From Burkholderiales bacterium (GTDB lineage Bacteria > Pseudomonadota > Gammaproteobacteria > Burkholderiales > Casimicrobiaceae): 40,629 bases of DNA. Both the position numbers and the translations under genes were made by a program. Of this stretch, positions 8,846 to 18,805 are shown piece after piece (within the stretch, counting starts at the first letter, position 1; each line of letters opens with the position of its first letter). The stretch spans positions 1 through 40,629 of the forward strand of contig JADZDA010000309.1 in NCBI GenBank assembly GCA_020851255.1, written 5' to 3'. The notes under the pieces were generated by a model. It ran no database searches. It was not told where the DNA came from and saw only the letters and a list, made by a program, of their open reading frames with translations.

Positions 8846-9541
8846 TCAGCGCGTCGGACCGCACTCCCGGGCGAGCTTCTCGTACTCTTCCGGTGTGTCG
8901 ATCGCGGCGTGGCGGAGTGCGAGGTCGGCGCGCGCTTCGGCCATGAACGCTTCGAGGTGCGCGGCGAGTTCCGCGCGGATCGCCTGCTGCGCCTCGGCCA
9001 TCGTCGACGCGTAGCGGACCGCTCCGCCGATCCGCTCGTCGAGTTCGCGCGCCAGACGCGTCGCCGATTCGGCGGCGTAGGTCTCGAACACTTCGACATG
9101 GCGCCGCTCGTGCTCGACGATCAGCGGCTCGCGGCACGGGTCGCCCCGATACTCGCGCGCCACGTACACGGTCATCGGCGCGGTCGTCACTTCGACACGT
9201 ACCCGGGCCCGAGCGCAGACGCGACCGCGGCGCGGATCCTCGAGGCCCTCGAGATCGAGTGTCGAGCGATAGCCGAACTTGGCGTGCGTGAGGCCGACGG
9301 TCCGGTGCTGCGCGGACGAGGGCTCGGCGAGCCGTGCGATCTCGACGTAGGCGAGCGAATAGTCCTCCTTCGCCTCGACCGGGGCCGTGACGACGTCGAA
9401 GCGGGCGGCGGGGAGCGACTCGCAACGGCTCTCGAATCCCGCGAAGGCGGGCAGCCCCGTCCCGGGTGCCAGCCGATCGCATCCGCCGAGCGCGGCGAGC
9501 GCGGCGGCGGCGAGCAACGTGTGCAAGGCGGAACCGGCCAT
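8846..9541 (-). CDS. Lipoprotein with HExxH zincin-like motif
   Basis: 231 residues. Lipobox LGGC at Cys21 after a short signal. In the mature part YVAREYRGDP is followed by IVEHERRHVEVFETYA: His144-Glu145-x-x-His148 matches the HExxH zinc-protease signature, then a long helical region rich in Ala/Glu/Arg. The fold resembles DUF922-type predicted secreted Zn-dependent proteases, but I cannot confirm the third zinc ligand. It would be a membrane-anchored periplasmic hydrolase; substrate unknown. TAGGAT lies six bases before the ATG, so a leaderless or near-leaderless transcript is possible. Divergent from Zn-ribbon paralogue 3. Confidence 0.7.
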   Translation of the reverse strand: MAGSALHTLLAAAALAALGGCDRLAPGTGLPAFAGFESRCESLPAARFDVVTAPVEAKEDYSLAYVEIARLAEPSSAQHRTVGLTHAKFGYRSTLDLEGLEDPRRGRVCARARVRVEVTTAPMTVYVAREYRGDPCREPLIVEHERRHVEVFETYAAESATRLARELDERIGGAVRYASTMAEAQQAIRAELAAHLEAFMAEARADLALRHAAIDTPEEYEKLARECGPTR

Positions 9542-9617
9542 CGGGCGATCCTACCGGAAGCGCGGCGTGCCGCGACCCGGGTGACGGCTGGCCCCCGGTC
9601 GCCACCGACGGGCGGAC

Positions 9618-9646
9618 TTGCCTGGCATCAATGACAATGTCATAGT
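9618..9646 (+). promoter_or_regulatory. Sigma70-type promoter of Zn-ribbon paralogue 3
   Basis: TTGCCT (9618-9623), a 17-base spacer, and CATAGT (9641-9646) in a locally A+T-rich patch, about 49 bases before ATG 9695. The spacer contains the inverted repeat TGAC-AAT-GTCA (9632-9642), which may be an operator. The same CATAGT with 17-base spacing is found before the LysM gene at 11827-11855. Confidence 0.55.
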
Positions 9647-9694
9647 CGGCCGGCCGCTCCCGCCACCGACCGCACCGCCGCCCTCCGCATCGCG

Positions 9695-10537
9695 ATGGTT
9701 TCCGTCCGCCGCTGCGCGATCTGCAGCCAGCCGGCCCTGCCGGGAGGCCGCCTTTGCGAGCCGTGCAAGTCCGCCCTCAAGCGGGCGCGCGACACGACCC
9801 AGTCCGAGGTGATACTGCCGCCGCGGCGGCAAAGGCGTCGCCCGGAACGGCGAGAGTCGCTGACGCCGGGCGGAGATCCGCGGCCGAACGAGGGCGTGGC
9901 AGTACAGCGTACCCCGGCGCTACCCGCTCGGCCGGCGGAGCCCGCCTCGCGCGATCTGCGTTACGGCGCGGCGGTCGCGGCGCTGGCCCTGCTCGCGCTG
10001 ATCGCGAGCGGTGCCTGGGTCGCTCATGTCCGCGGGGCCGGCGGCGAGGTCGCCCCGCGCTACGCGGTCGAAGACCGGGCCACCGCCGAGGACTCGGTCC
10101 GGGTGGCCGTGCGAGTCGACGAACTTCGTCCCGATTCCGCCCCCGGCGTTTCGACCTCTTCCCCGGCCCCGGTCGACCCGGGCCGGTCGGTGGCGCCGGC
10201 CGCGGAGGCGCGTCTCGGACCCCCGGCGCGGGGAACCGCGAACCGGCACACGCTCGCGATCGCCACCCCGGACACGGCGCCGCAGGGACCGGCCGGATCG
10301 CCGCCGGCGCCGCTGGAGGCGGACCCGCCAGCGGTCGCGACGGCGGGCCGGGTCGAGATCGCCCGCACCGAGCCGGATCGCTGGCAGGCGCTCGCCGATA
10401 CGCTCGCCGCCTGCCCGACGTCGGACGTGTTCGCCCGTACCGTATGCGTGCAATCGGCCCGCATCGAGCACTGCACCGGTGCGTGGGGACGCTCGCCGCT
10501 GTGCCCGCCGCCGGTCGAGCGCGACCACGGCAATTGA
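9695..10537 (+). CDS. Zn-ribbon, single-pass membrane protein with Cys-rich C-terminal module (paralogue 3)
   Basis: 280 residues. The N-terminal zinc ribbon has CxxC...CxxC at Cys7, Cys10, Cys21, Cys24, followed by a basic stretch, a membrane helix at about 89-111, a Pro/Ala-rich exported linker, and a C-terminal module WQALADTLAACP, TVCVQSARIEHCTGAWG, LCPPP, ending in DHGN. The module aligns with those ending at 208 and 3688 but is more diverged (RYC becomes EHC). Predicted topology is cytoplasmic ribbon, periplasmic tail. ATG 9695 lies downstream of a good promoter. No function known; the three paralogues in 10 kb suggest a local family. Confidence 0.8.
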   Translation: MVSVRRCAICSQPALPGGRLCEPCKSALKRARDTTQSEVILPPRRQRRRPERRESLTPGGDPRPNEGVAVQRTPALPARPAEPASRDLRYGAAVAALALLALIASGAWVAHVRGAGGEVAPRYAVEDRATAEDSVRVAVRVDELRPDSAPGVSTSSPAPVDPGRSVAPAAEARLGPPARGTANRHTLAIATPDTAPQGPAGSPPAPLEADPPAVATAGRVEIARTEPDRWQALADTLAACPTSDVFARTVCVQSARIEHCTGAWGRSPLCPPPVERDHGN

Positions 10538-10564
10538 CGGCGGCGCGATCGGCGCGGCCGCCGC

Positions 10565-11329
10565 TCAGGCGTCCGCCGGCGACCCGCCGACGGCGCGCGC
10601 GCGGGCCTCGACGTTGCGGAAGCCGTCGCACGCTTTCCTGCGGCCGAGGAAATACGGCATCGACCGCCAGGTGAGGCGCGCGTGGCGGACGAGCCGCCGG
10701 AGCCAGGATAGCGCCGGCGCCGGGTCGGGTGTGCGCGACGCGAGTTCCCCGAGATCGACGACCCAGCCCTCCGCGGTACCGATGCCTTCGAGCTCGACGT
10801 CGACGGGTTCGGCCGGCCCCACCGCGTCGGCGCCGATCCGGCGGTAGAGCGGCGCGGTCATCAGCAGGTACTCGGGCATCGGCACGCGGACCTTGAGCAG
10901 TCGATGCACGATGATGACGTCGACGCCGGCGAGTTCGGTCATCCGCCGGATCTTGCGCACCGCGACCTCGCCCAGGTGCCCGACGAGCTTGATCCGCAGC
11001 GATCCCGCCTGCTGGCAACCGTCGCAGGGGCAAAGGGTGTTCCGCGCGAGGTCCGCGGCGCGGCGGTGGAACGCCGAGTGGATCGCCGCCACGCGCGCTG
11101 CGATCCACGCCTCGCCGACCGCGGTCGCGCCGTCCAGCGGGCGGTGGAAGAACGCCGCGTCGCCTTCGAGCTTGGCGAGTTCGAGCTCGGGGCCGGCCGC
11201 GTCGATGACCGACTCGATCAGTTGCGACACGACGTCGTGCGCGTGCGCGAGGCTCACGGCGTGCAGCCTCATGAACCGCGTGTAGCCGGCGATGTCGGCG
11301 ATCAGCAGCAGCGACGAGTGGACGGACAT
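10565..11329 (-). CDS. DUF2652 family, class III cyclase-like protein
   Basis: 254 residues. It starts SLLLIADIAGYTRFMR and continues with KLEGDAAFF, matching the two metal-binding regions of class III nucleotidyl cyclases in the form seen in DUF2652. A CPCDGC cluster follows at about 125-132, then IKLVGHLGEV; both fit DUF2652. The full set of base-specifying and transition-state residues of active cyclases is not evident, so catalytic activity is doubtful and a nucleotide-binding or regulatory role is possible. The last 50 residues are basic and probably separate. No signal peptide. Convergent with Zn-ribbon paralogue 3 across 27 bases that hold a GGCGGC/GCCGCC inverted repeat. Confidence 0.75.
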   Translation of the reverse strand: MSVHSSLLLIADIAGYTRFMRLHAVSLAHAHDVVSQLIESVIDAAGPELELAKLEGDAAFFHRPLDGATAVGEAWIAARVAAIHSAFHRRAADLARNTLCPCDGCQQAGSLRIKLVGHLGEVAVRKIRRMTELAGVDVIIVHRLLKVRVPMPEYLLMTAPLYRRIGADAVGPAEPVDVELEGIGTAEGWVVDLGELASRTPDPAPALSWLRRLVRHARLTWRSMPYFLGRRKACDGFRNVEARARAVGGSPADA

Positions 11330-11393
11330 GGCGGGACGCCCGGATTCGATCCGCCCTGATACGGCGCCTCCGGTCGTCCGGATGCGCCTCGCG

Positions 11394-11693
11394 CTATTTC
11401 GTGCGCACGATCACGGCGACGATCCGCTGGGTGTCGATCACGGCGTCGAAGAACTCGCGTCCGGCGATCTCCGACAGGTGCACGACCTTCGGCGAGACGA
11501 CCTTGACGACGCCGGTCAGTTCGTCGGACGGGCCGAGCTTGACGGTCACCCGCTTGCCCTTCTGGGCGACGAGCAGCTTCTCGAGCGTGTCGTCCTGCGA
11601 AACCGTGAACGTCTGGGCGGCGATCGGGGTGGTGGACATGGCGAGCGCGAGGAGGAGAGCGCCGGTCAGGGCGCGCGGGGTTGGGCGGGTCAT
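11394..11693 (-). CDS. Small exported protein with beta-barrel-like (LSm-like) core
   Basis: 99 residues. Signal peptide with cleavage near PIAAQ. The remaining 70 residues (LLVAQKGKRVTVKLGPSDEL, then TGVVKVVSPKVVHLSEI and a closing IVAVIVRTK) have the strand pattern of an SH3/LSm-like small barrel, as in other exported proteins with a G.V..V....V.L motif. This is an inference from sequence pattern only. Stop TAG and start ATG are clear; no operon partner. Confidence 0.6.
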   Translation of the reverse strand: MTRPTPRALTGALLLALAMSTTPIAAQTFTVSQDDTLEKLLVAQKGKRVTVKLGPSDELTGVVKVVSPKVVHLSEIAGREFFDAVIDTQRIVAVIVRTK

Positions 11694-11826
11694 CGGCGTT
11701 CCGGCGAGGAGTAGGCGCAGCCTGGGAGTCTAGCGGGATGCGCGCCTCCCGGGGTGCGGGGCGCGCGGTCGGGGCGTACCGGGCGGGCACGAATATTCGC
11801 GGCGATGCGCCCGAACGCCGGTCCGG

Positions 11827-11855
11827 TTGGCATTCGCGCGGGGGACGTGCATAGT
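11827..11855 (+). promoter_or_regulatory. Sigma70-type promoter of the LysM lipoprotein gene
   Basis: TTGGCA (11827-11832), exactly 17 bases, then CATAGT (11850-11855), about 60 bases before the start at 11917. The -35 matches TTGACA at 5 of 6 positions. This is the best canonical promoter in the window. The rest of the 11694-11916 gap shows nothing else that I can support. Confidence 0.65.
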
Positions 11856-11916
11856 TGCGCCTTCGCGCGTTCCCGCGGAGCGGTTTCGTCCGCCCCGCCC
11901 TACGACCCCGGTTCCC

Positions 11917-12864
11917 ATGGCCATGACCCGATCGAGTGCCTCCCGACTGTTCTACGCCGCGCTCGCTGCGCTGGGAGTCGCCGCCTGCGCGACACCCGAG
12001 GGCGGCCAGCCGCCCACGCCGCCGGCGGCGGGGCCGGCGGCGAAGGAGCCGGTGCGGCCGAGTGCCAGCCCTGCGATTCCCGCGACACCGGCGCCCGAGG
12101 TGCCGGCGGCCGACGCGAAGCCGGCCGCGCAGAAGCTCGCGCTCCAGGCGGTCGACCAACTGCAGACCGGCGACGAGGCCGCGGCGAGACAGACCATCGA
12201 GCAGGCGCTCAAGCTCGATCCGGCCAACGAACTCGCCAGGAACCTCCTCGCGCAGATCACCGCCGACGCCCAGCGCGAACTCGGCGCGGTGTTCTTCCGC
12301 TACACGGTCCAGCAGGGGGAATCGATGTCGCGACTCGCCCAGCAGTACCTGGGCGACCGGTTCCGCTTCTGGATCCTCGCGAAGTACAACGAGATGGCCA
12401 ATCCGTCGCGCCTCGCGGCCGGACAGGTCATCAAGATCCCGGGCAAGGCGCCGGCCACGCCGCCGGCGGCGACGGCGCCCGACGCCCCGGCACCGAAAGC
12501 GGCGGCCCCCGAACCCGAGCCCAAGCCGGAGCTCGCCGACGCGATGAAAAAGGGCGCCGAGCAGGAGAAGGCCGGCAACCTCGAGGCCGCCTACGCGACC
12601 TATCTCGACGCCGCGACCCGCTACCCTTCGAGCACCGAGGCCGCGCGCAAGCGCGACCAGTCGCGCACCGCGCTGGTCCGCGGGCTGGACCGCGAGGCGT
12701 CGCAGGCGTTCCAGCGCCAGAACCTCGACCTCGCGATCGCGAAGTGGGATCGCATCCTCGAACTCGACTCGAACAACCGCAAGGCGCGGCTCGAGCGCGA
12801 GCGGGCGCTGGACCTCAAGAAGCGGATGACCGAGAAGTTCGGCGGCAAACCGGCGCCCAAGTAA
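11917..12864 (+). CDS. LysM-domain lipoprotein with TPR-like C-terminus
   Basis: 315 residues. Lipobox VAAC at Cys24 (start ATG 11917; ATG 11923 two codons later is equally possible). After a Pro/Ala linker comes a first helical repeat region (about 70-115), then a LysM domain at about 127-175 (FRYTVQQGESMSRLAQQYLG, LAKYNEMANP, GQVIKIPG), a second Pro-rich linker, and a C-terminal stretch with TPR-like helices (AYATYLDAATRYP, LDLAIAKWDRILELDSNN). LysM binds peptidoglycan, so this is probably an outer-membrane lipoprotein holding the cell wall and offering TPR surfaces for partners. The start lies downstream of the promoter at 11827. Convergent with the TPR lipoprotein gene. Confidence 0.85.
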   Translation: MAMTRSSASRLFYAALAALGVAACATPEGGQPPTPPAAGPAAKEPVRPSASPAIPATPAPEVPAADAKPAAQKLALQAVDQLQTGDEAAARQTIEQALKLDPANELARNLLAQITADAQRELGAVFFRYTVQQGESMSRLAQQYLGDRFRFWILAKYNEMANPSRLAAGQVIKIPGKAPATPPAATAPDAPAPKAAAPEPEPKPELADAMKKGAEQEKAGNLEAAYATYLDAATRYPSSTEAARKRDQSRTALVRGLDREASQAFQRQNLDLAIAKWDRILELDSNNRKARLERERALDLKKRMTEKFGGKPAPK

Positions 12865-12930
12865 GGCGGAACCGGAGGTTCGGCGGAGCCGGGTGCGCGG
12901 CCGCAGTCCGGTCGAGCCGCCGGTGACGAG

Positions 12931-13968
12931 TTACCTGGCCGGCATCCTCGACAGTTTCTCCTGCGCCGCCTTGGCTTCCCGCAGGCGCGTCGCGGCGCGG
13001 GCGTTCTGCGGATCGGCCTTCAGCGCGGCCTCGAACCGGCGGATCGCGCCGGCGAGGTCGGTACGCATCAGCTTGACCCCTTCGTTGTAGGCGTCCTCGC
13101 CGATCGCCTTCCTGATCGCGGCGATCCGCGCGGTCCAATCCGCCTGCGGCTCGCCGCGCAATGCGATCGCCTGCTCGTAGAGCGAGATCGCCGCTTCGCG
13201 CTGACCCTTGCCTTCGTTCTCCTTCGCTTTCTCGGCGACGGCCGCGCCGACCCGCTGGCGTCCGGCCCGGTCCCGCGGATGGGTGTCGACCCAGGCCTTG
13301 AGCTCCCGGAGTGCGCCGGACGTGTCGCCCGCGCGCAGCATCTCCAGGCGCTGGTCGAGGTCGTAGACGTCGCGCGCGTCGGTGGCCGGCGGCGCGCCCG
13401 CCGTCCCGGTCGCCAGTGCGCCGGCCGCGGGCGGCGCGGTTCTGGCCGCCCTCGCGTCGGCGAACAGATCCTCGACGCGGACGCGGGCGGCGCGTCCGGA
13501 CTGCGCCCGCGCCATGTTCTGCCGGTCGATGTCGCGCAGCGCGCGCGTGGCCTCGGCGTTGCGCGGTTCGAGGGCCAGTGCGCGCAGGTACTCCGACGAG
13601 GCGCGCCCGTTGTCGCCGGCGCGCGCCGCCGCGCGGGCGGCCTCGAGGCGCTCGTTCACGCCCCTGCGGATCTCCGCCCGCAGCGCCTCGATCTCCCGGC
13701 GCAGGGCGTCGTCCTCCGGGTGCAGCAGCGCGATGACGTGCAGGTGATCGCGGGCGGTCGCGAGATCGCCGGCCGCGCGCGCCGCACGCGCCTGTTGGCG
13801 GTGACGGCGCGCGGCGTCTTCCCGCGGCCCTTCGATCGGCCGCATCACGCGGGGCGTCGGCGAGGGCGACGGCGACGGCTCGTCGGAGACCTCCGGCGTC
13901 TGCGCGCAGGCGGCGACCAGGGCGGCCGCCGCGACCGGCGCCGCGCGGGCGAGGACCCGGCGCGTCAC
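12931..13968 (-). CDS. TPR-repeat lipoprotein
   Basis: 345 residues. Lipobox VAAC at Cys21, then a Pro/Ser linker and several TPR-like helical pairs: ARAAGDLATARDHLHVIALL, ARAGDNGRASSEYLRALALE followed by PRN, and near the C-terminus LAGAIRRFEAALKADPQN. Probably a periplasm-facing scaffold. Its ATG overlaps the stop of the upstream deacetylase gene by four bases (13965-13968), so the two are likely translationally coupled and part of the kinase-deacetylase-TPR unit. It resembles the C-terminal half of the LysM protein on the opposite strand, with which it is convergent. Confidence 0.8.
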   Translation of the reverse strand: MTRRVLARAAPVAAAALVAACAQTPEVSDEPSPSPSPTPRVMRPIEGPREDAARRHRQQARAARAAGDLATARDHLHVIALLHPEDDALRREIEALRAEIRRGVNERLEAARAAARAGDNGRASSEYLRALALEPRNAEATRALRDIDRQNMARAQSGRAARVRVEDLFADARAARTAPPAAGALATGTAGAPPATDARDVYDLDQRLEMLRAGDTSGALRELKAWVDTHPRDRAGRQRVGAAVAEKAKENEGKGQREAAISLYEQAIALRGEPQADWTARIAAIRKAIGEDAYNEGVKLMRTDLAGAIRRFEAALKADPQNARAATRLREAKAAQEKLSRMPAR

Positions 13969-14996
13969 GGCCGCACCACCGGCAGCGCGGTCACGAGCTT
14001 CGACTTGAACGCGTCCAGGTCGTCACCGCCGAAGACCATCGAGCGCCTCAGCATCGCGTGCGGCGCGAAGAATCCGTTGCCGCCCGGCGTCACCGTGACG
14101 CCCAGCTTGACGCCCTTGCCGCGCAGGTACTCGACGACGACGTCGTTGACGTCGCCGTACGGGTAGGCGTAGGTGACCGTCGCCTCGCCCAGCCGCTCGC
14201 GGATGACGTCGACCGGCGCCTCGACCTCGCGCTTGATGCGCTCCCGGTAGCGCGCGTCGTTCTCGTCGGCGAGGCGCATCGTGAGGTTCGCATGCGTCTT
14301 CGAATGCGGCTGGATGTCGACGAGACCACTCGCGGTCATCTCCTTCATCTGCGGCCAGGTCAGCGCGTCGGACGCGCCGACGAAGTCCGTGTAGAGGAAG
14401 ACGGTGGCGGGGAAATTGAACTTCCTGAGGACCGGCCAGGCGATGTCGTAGGTCGAGCGGTAGCCGTCGTCGATGGTGATGACGACCGATTTCCTCGGCA
14501 GCGCGATCTTCCCGTCGAGGAAATCGACGAGCTTCGCCATCGGGATCACCGAGTAGCCGTTCTGCGCGAGGTAGCGCATCTGCGCCTCGAACGAGGCGGC
14601 GGTGAGGGTCATCGAGCTCGCGCGCGAACCGAAGCGGTGGTAGCACAGGATCGGGACGGTCTGGAAGCTCGCCGGCTCGATGCCGCCCGGGTTGAGCGGG
14701 GCGAGCGGGATGGCGACCGCGCGCCCGGCCCGCGCCTCGTCCTGCCGGTTGAATTCGGCGATCTCGAAGCGCCGGGAGCGGTCGCCCAGATAGCGTTCGG
14801 CGAGCGAGGCGAAGTCCTCCCCGGCCCGGGGCACCACCACGACGAAGGCGGCGTCCCGCGCGACGACCGGACCCGGTTCGACGGGCGGGGCGTGGCCCGA
14901 CGGCGCCGCCGGCGGCACGGACGGGGCCGGACGTTCGGGGGTCTCGGCGCAGCCGGCGAGCACCGCGGCGAGCGCCAACAGCACGAGCGCGCGCAT
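13965..14996 (-). CDS. Polysaccharide deacetylase (NodB) lipoprotein with LysM-like N-terminus
   Basis: 343 residues. Lipobox LAGC at Cys16. Residues about 50-100 look like a diverged LysM (ASLAERYLGD, EIAEFN, GRAVAIPL). The NodB catalytic domain follows: metal/base aspartates in TIDDGYRS (Asp176, Asp177), zinc histidines in HSKTHANL (His231, His235), and later YPYGD. Carbohydrate esterase family 4 enzymes remove acetyl groups from N-acetylated glycans such as peptidoglycan, poly-N-acetylglucosamine or chitin oligosaccharides; the LysM-like part makes a wall substrate more likely here. It lies four bases after the Ser/Thr kinase stop and overlaps the TPR gene, so all three form one operon. 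Confidence 0.88.
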   Translation of the reverse strand: MRALVLLALAAVLAGCAETPERPAPSVPPAAPSGHAPPVEPGPVVARDAAFVVVVPRAGEDFASLAERYLGDRSRRFEIAEFNRQDEARAGRAVAIPLAPLNPGGIEPASFQTVPILCYHRFGSRASSMTLTAASFEAQMRYLAQNGYSVIPMAKLVDFLDGKIALPRKSVVITIDDGYRSTYDIAWPVLRKFNFPATVFLYTDFVGASDALTWPQMKEMTASGLVDIQPHSKTHANLTMRLADENDARYRERIKREVEAPVDVIRERLGEATVTYAYPYGDVNDVVVEYLRGKGVKLGVTVTPGGNGFFAPHAMLRRSMVFGGDDLDAFKSKLVTALPVVRP

Positions 14997-15000
14997 CGCG

Positions 15001-16650
<1,650 letters not shown>

Positions 16651-16772
16651 GCGCAGGGTCCTCCGGCCGGACTCGATTGGGCGCCGGCACGCGCCCGCGG
16701 AGGATACTGCGACGCACGACTCGCGCATAGGGCCGGCGCCGGTGTCCACACCGCCCGGACCGACCCCCGGCC

Positions 16773-16802
16773 TTGATGCGCGGCCCGCATCCCCTGTACT
16801 CT
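16773..16802 (+). promoter_or_regulatory. Possible promoter of the cyclase-FHA gene
   Basis: TTGATG (16773-16778), 18-base spacer, TACTCT (16797-16802), ending 22 bases before ATG 16825. The match is moderate. The 174-base divergent region also carries TATCCT on the minus strand before the kinase gene, but with no visible -35. Confidence 0.35.
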
Positions 16803-16824
16803 TGCGTCCTCCCCGCCCCCGAGC

Positions 16825-17718
16825 ATGAGCACTCCTCCCGCCACCCGACAGGCCGCCGTCCTGTTCGCCGACATCGCCGGCAGCACCAAGCTCTACGAGA
16901 GCCTCGGTGACGCCGAGGCGCTCGCGACCATCAGCAAGGCGCTCGACGTGATCCGGCAGATCTGCGAGGACCACGGCGGGCGCATCGTCAAGACCATCGG
17001 CGACGAGGCGATGGCGATCTTCCCCAACGCCGCCAACGCGTCCTACGCGTCGATCACGATGCAGACGCAGGTCTCGGCGATGAAGACGAGCAAGGGAGCG
17101 CCGCTCGCCATCCACGCCGGGTTCCACTACGGGCCGGTCATCGACGACGGCAAGGACGTCTTCGGCGACTCGGTGAACCTCGCGGCCCGCCTGACCGAGC
17201 TCGCCAAGGCCGGGCAGACGCTCGTGTCCGCGGAAACGGTCGGCGTCATGTCGCCGTCGCTCAAGTCGCGCACACGCACGCAGGACAGCCACACGGTCCG
17301 GGGCAAGCAGAACGACATCGCGGTGTTCGAGCTGATCTGGCAGGAGTCGCCCGAGGAACTGACGGCGATGGCGCCGCGTGCGACCACGAAGGCCGCGAAG
17401 CTCACGCTCACGCACGGCGGGCGCACGATCGATCTCGGCCCGACGGTCAACCTCTACACGATGGGGCGCGACGCCGCGAGCGATCTGGTCGTCGGCGACC
17501 GCATGGCCTCGCGCCAGCACGCCCGCATCGAGCGCAGGCGCGAGAAGTTCATCCTCATCGACCACAGCACCAACGGGACCTATTGCACCGTGCACGGCGA
17601 GAGCGAGGTCGAGCTGCGCCGCGAGGAGTTCACGTTGCGCGGCCGCGGCCGGATCGTGTTCGGCCATCCCTACGCCGAGGACCCGTCCGAGTCGGTCGAG
17701 TTCGACGTCCCGGGCTAG
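16825..17718 (+). CDS. Class III adenylate/guanylate cyclase fused to an FHA domain
   Basis: 297 residues, soluble. The cyclase domain (about 8-165) keeps metal aspartates Asp16 (FADIAGST) and Asp60 (KTIGDEAM), Lys56 at a position that favours ATP, and the transition-state Asn/Arg pair in DSVNLAARL, so it looks catalytically competent for cAMP formation. Residues about 185-297 form an FHA domain (YTMGRDAASDLVV, SRQHARIE, STNGTYC), which binds phosphothreonine peptides. Divergently transcribed from the transmembrane Ser/Thr kinase: the kinase or its targets are plausible FHA ligands, linking phosphorylation to cyclic-nucleotide output. That link is inference from adjacency and domain logic. 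Strong family match; nucleotide specificity unproven. Confidence 0.9.
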   Translation: MSTPPATRQAAVLFADIAGSTKLYESLGDAEALATISKALDVIRQICEDHGGRIVKTIGDEAMAIFPNAANASYASITMQTQVSAMKTSKGAPLAIHAGFHYGPVIDDGKDVFGDSVNLAARLTELAKAGQTLVSAETVGVMSPSLKSRTRTQDSHTVRGKQNDIAVFELIWQESPEELTAMAPRATTKAAKLTLTHGGRTIDLGPTVNLYTMGRDAASDLVVGDRMASRQHARIERRREKFILIDHSTNGTYCTVHGESEVELRREEFTLRGRGRIVFGHPYAEDPSESVEFDVPG

Positions 17719-17788
17719 ACCCGCCGCGCGCGGGCGGTCCCGCGCCCCCGCGCTTGCCAGCCGGCGTCCGCCGGGCAAGAATCCGCCG

Positions 17789-18772
17789 ATGATCGCGCCC
17801 GCGGGCACCGTCTCCTTCGATCCGCCGGACACCTGGGGCGGCCCCCTGGTCGACGCCGCCGTCGCGCCGCCGACCGCCACGTCCGACACGATCCGCCTCC
17901 CCGGCGTCGAAGGCGAGGCGCGCACCGTCGTCCGCCCCGCGCTCGCCGTGCTGTTCCGGGTCGCCGTCGGGCCGCGCGCCGACGCCTACGTCCCGCGTTT
18001 TCTCGACTACGAGCGCGGGGGTGGCCCGCGCGCCGGCTGGCACTGGCCCGCGTTCCTCGCCGGCCCGGTCTGGGCGTTCTACCGGAAGCTGTGGATCGCC
18101 GGCATCGTGTTCTCGGTCCTGCCGCTGGGCGGAGCGTTCGCCTTCTCGTCGTTCGGCGGCGCGCTCGACGGGATCGGCGGCCTCTGGTGGGCGGTGCTCG
18201 CGCTCGCGGTCTGGTTCGTTCCGGCCGTGCTGCCGGCGTTGTCGGCGCACGCGCTGGTCTACCGCCGGGTCCAGGGCGCCGTCGCGGAGGCCGAGACGCA
18301 GACGAAGAGCGCCTCGAAGGCGGTCGAACGGCTCGCCCAGGCGGCACCGGTGTCGCTCGCCGCGGCGATCGCGTTCGGCGGCGGCGCGCTCGCGGTCACC
18401 GTCGCTGCGCTGGGTCCGCCGATCCGCGCCGAGCACGAGGCGCATGCGACGCGCGACGCGCTCGCCGCCAGCCTCGCCGACGTGCGACTGGTCCAGGACG
18501 CCGTCGTGTCCGCCTGGCGCAAGAGCGGCACGTTCGCGCATGCGACCCATGTGGGCGCGCTGCTCGCGCGCGGGGAACGCGGCGCGGTCGAGTCGGTCAC
18601 GGTGAGTCCCGAGACCGGCCGCGTCCGCGTGACGTTCGGGCCGTCGGTGCCCGGCGCCGCCGGCAAGTCGATCCTGCTCCAGGCGGCGGTCGACGACCAG
18701 CAGCGCGTCTCGTGGATCTGCGTCCCGGTCGACATCCCGTCGCGATTCCTGCCCGACGGCTGCCGCCGCTGA
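17789..18772 (+). CDS. Membrane protein with DUF2628-like segment and pilin-like C-terminus
   Basis: 327 residues from ATG 17789. Residues about 60-160 read like DUF2628 (WHWPAFLAGPVWAFYRKLW) with two or three hydrophobic helices. After a soluble stretch comes another hydrophobic helix (about 185-210), then an exported region: LVQDAVVSAWRKSGTFA, VSPETGRVRVTFG, GKSILLQAAV, WICV and a closing FLPDGCRR. This last part matches the C-terminal domain of type IV pilins (PilA-like) including the terminal disulfide loop. A DUF2628-pilin fusion is known in Proteobacteria; its role is unclear. No pilus genes are nearby. Convergent with brkB; a CCGGCGCC/GGCGCCGG inverted repeat (18780-18805) spans the junction. 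Confidence 0.75.
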   Translation: MIAPAGTVSFDPPDTWGGPLVDAAVAPPTATSDTIRLPGVEGEARTVVRPALAVLFRVAVGPRADAYVPRFLDYERGGGPRAGWHWPAFLAGPVWAFYRKLWIAGIVFSVLPLGGAFAFSSFGGALDGIGGLWWAVLALAVWFVPAVLPALSAHALVYRRVQGAVAEAETQTKSASKAVERLAQAAPVSLAAAIAFGGGALAVTVAALGPPIRAEHEAHATRDALAASLADVRLVQDAVVSAWRKSGTFAHATHVGALLARGERGAVESVTVSPETGRVRVTFGPSVPGAAGKSILLQAAVDDQQRVSWICVPVDIPSRFLPDGCRR

Positions 18773-18779
18773 CGCGCCC

Positions 18780-18805
18780 CCGGCGCCGGCTCAACCGGGC
18801 GCCGG
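18780..18805. terminator. Inverted repeat at the convergent pilin-like/BrkB junction
   Basis: CCGGCGCC (18780-18787) and GGCGCCGG (18798-18805) form an 8-bp stem with a 10-base loop. It overlaps the last codons of the minus-strand BrkB gene. No T tract, so only a possible factor-assisted terminator. Confidence 0.3.
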
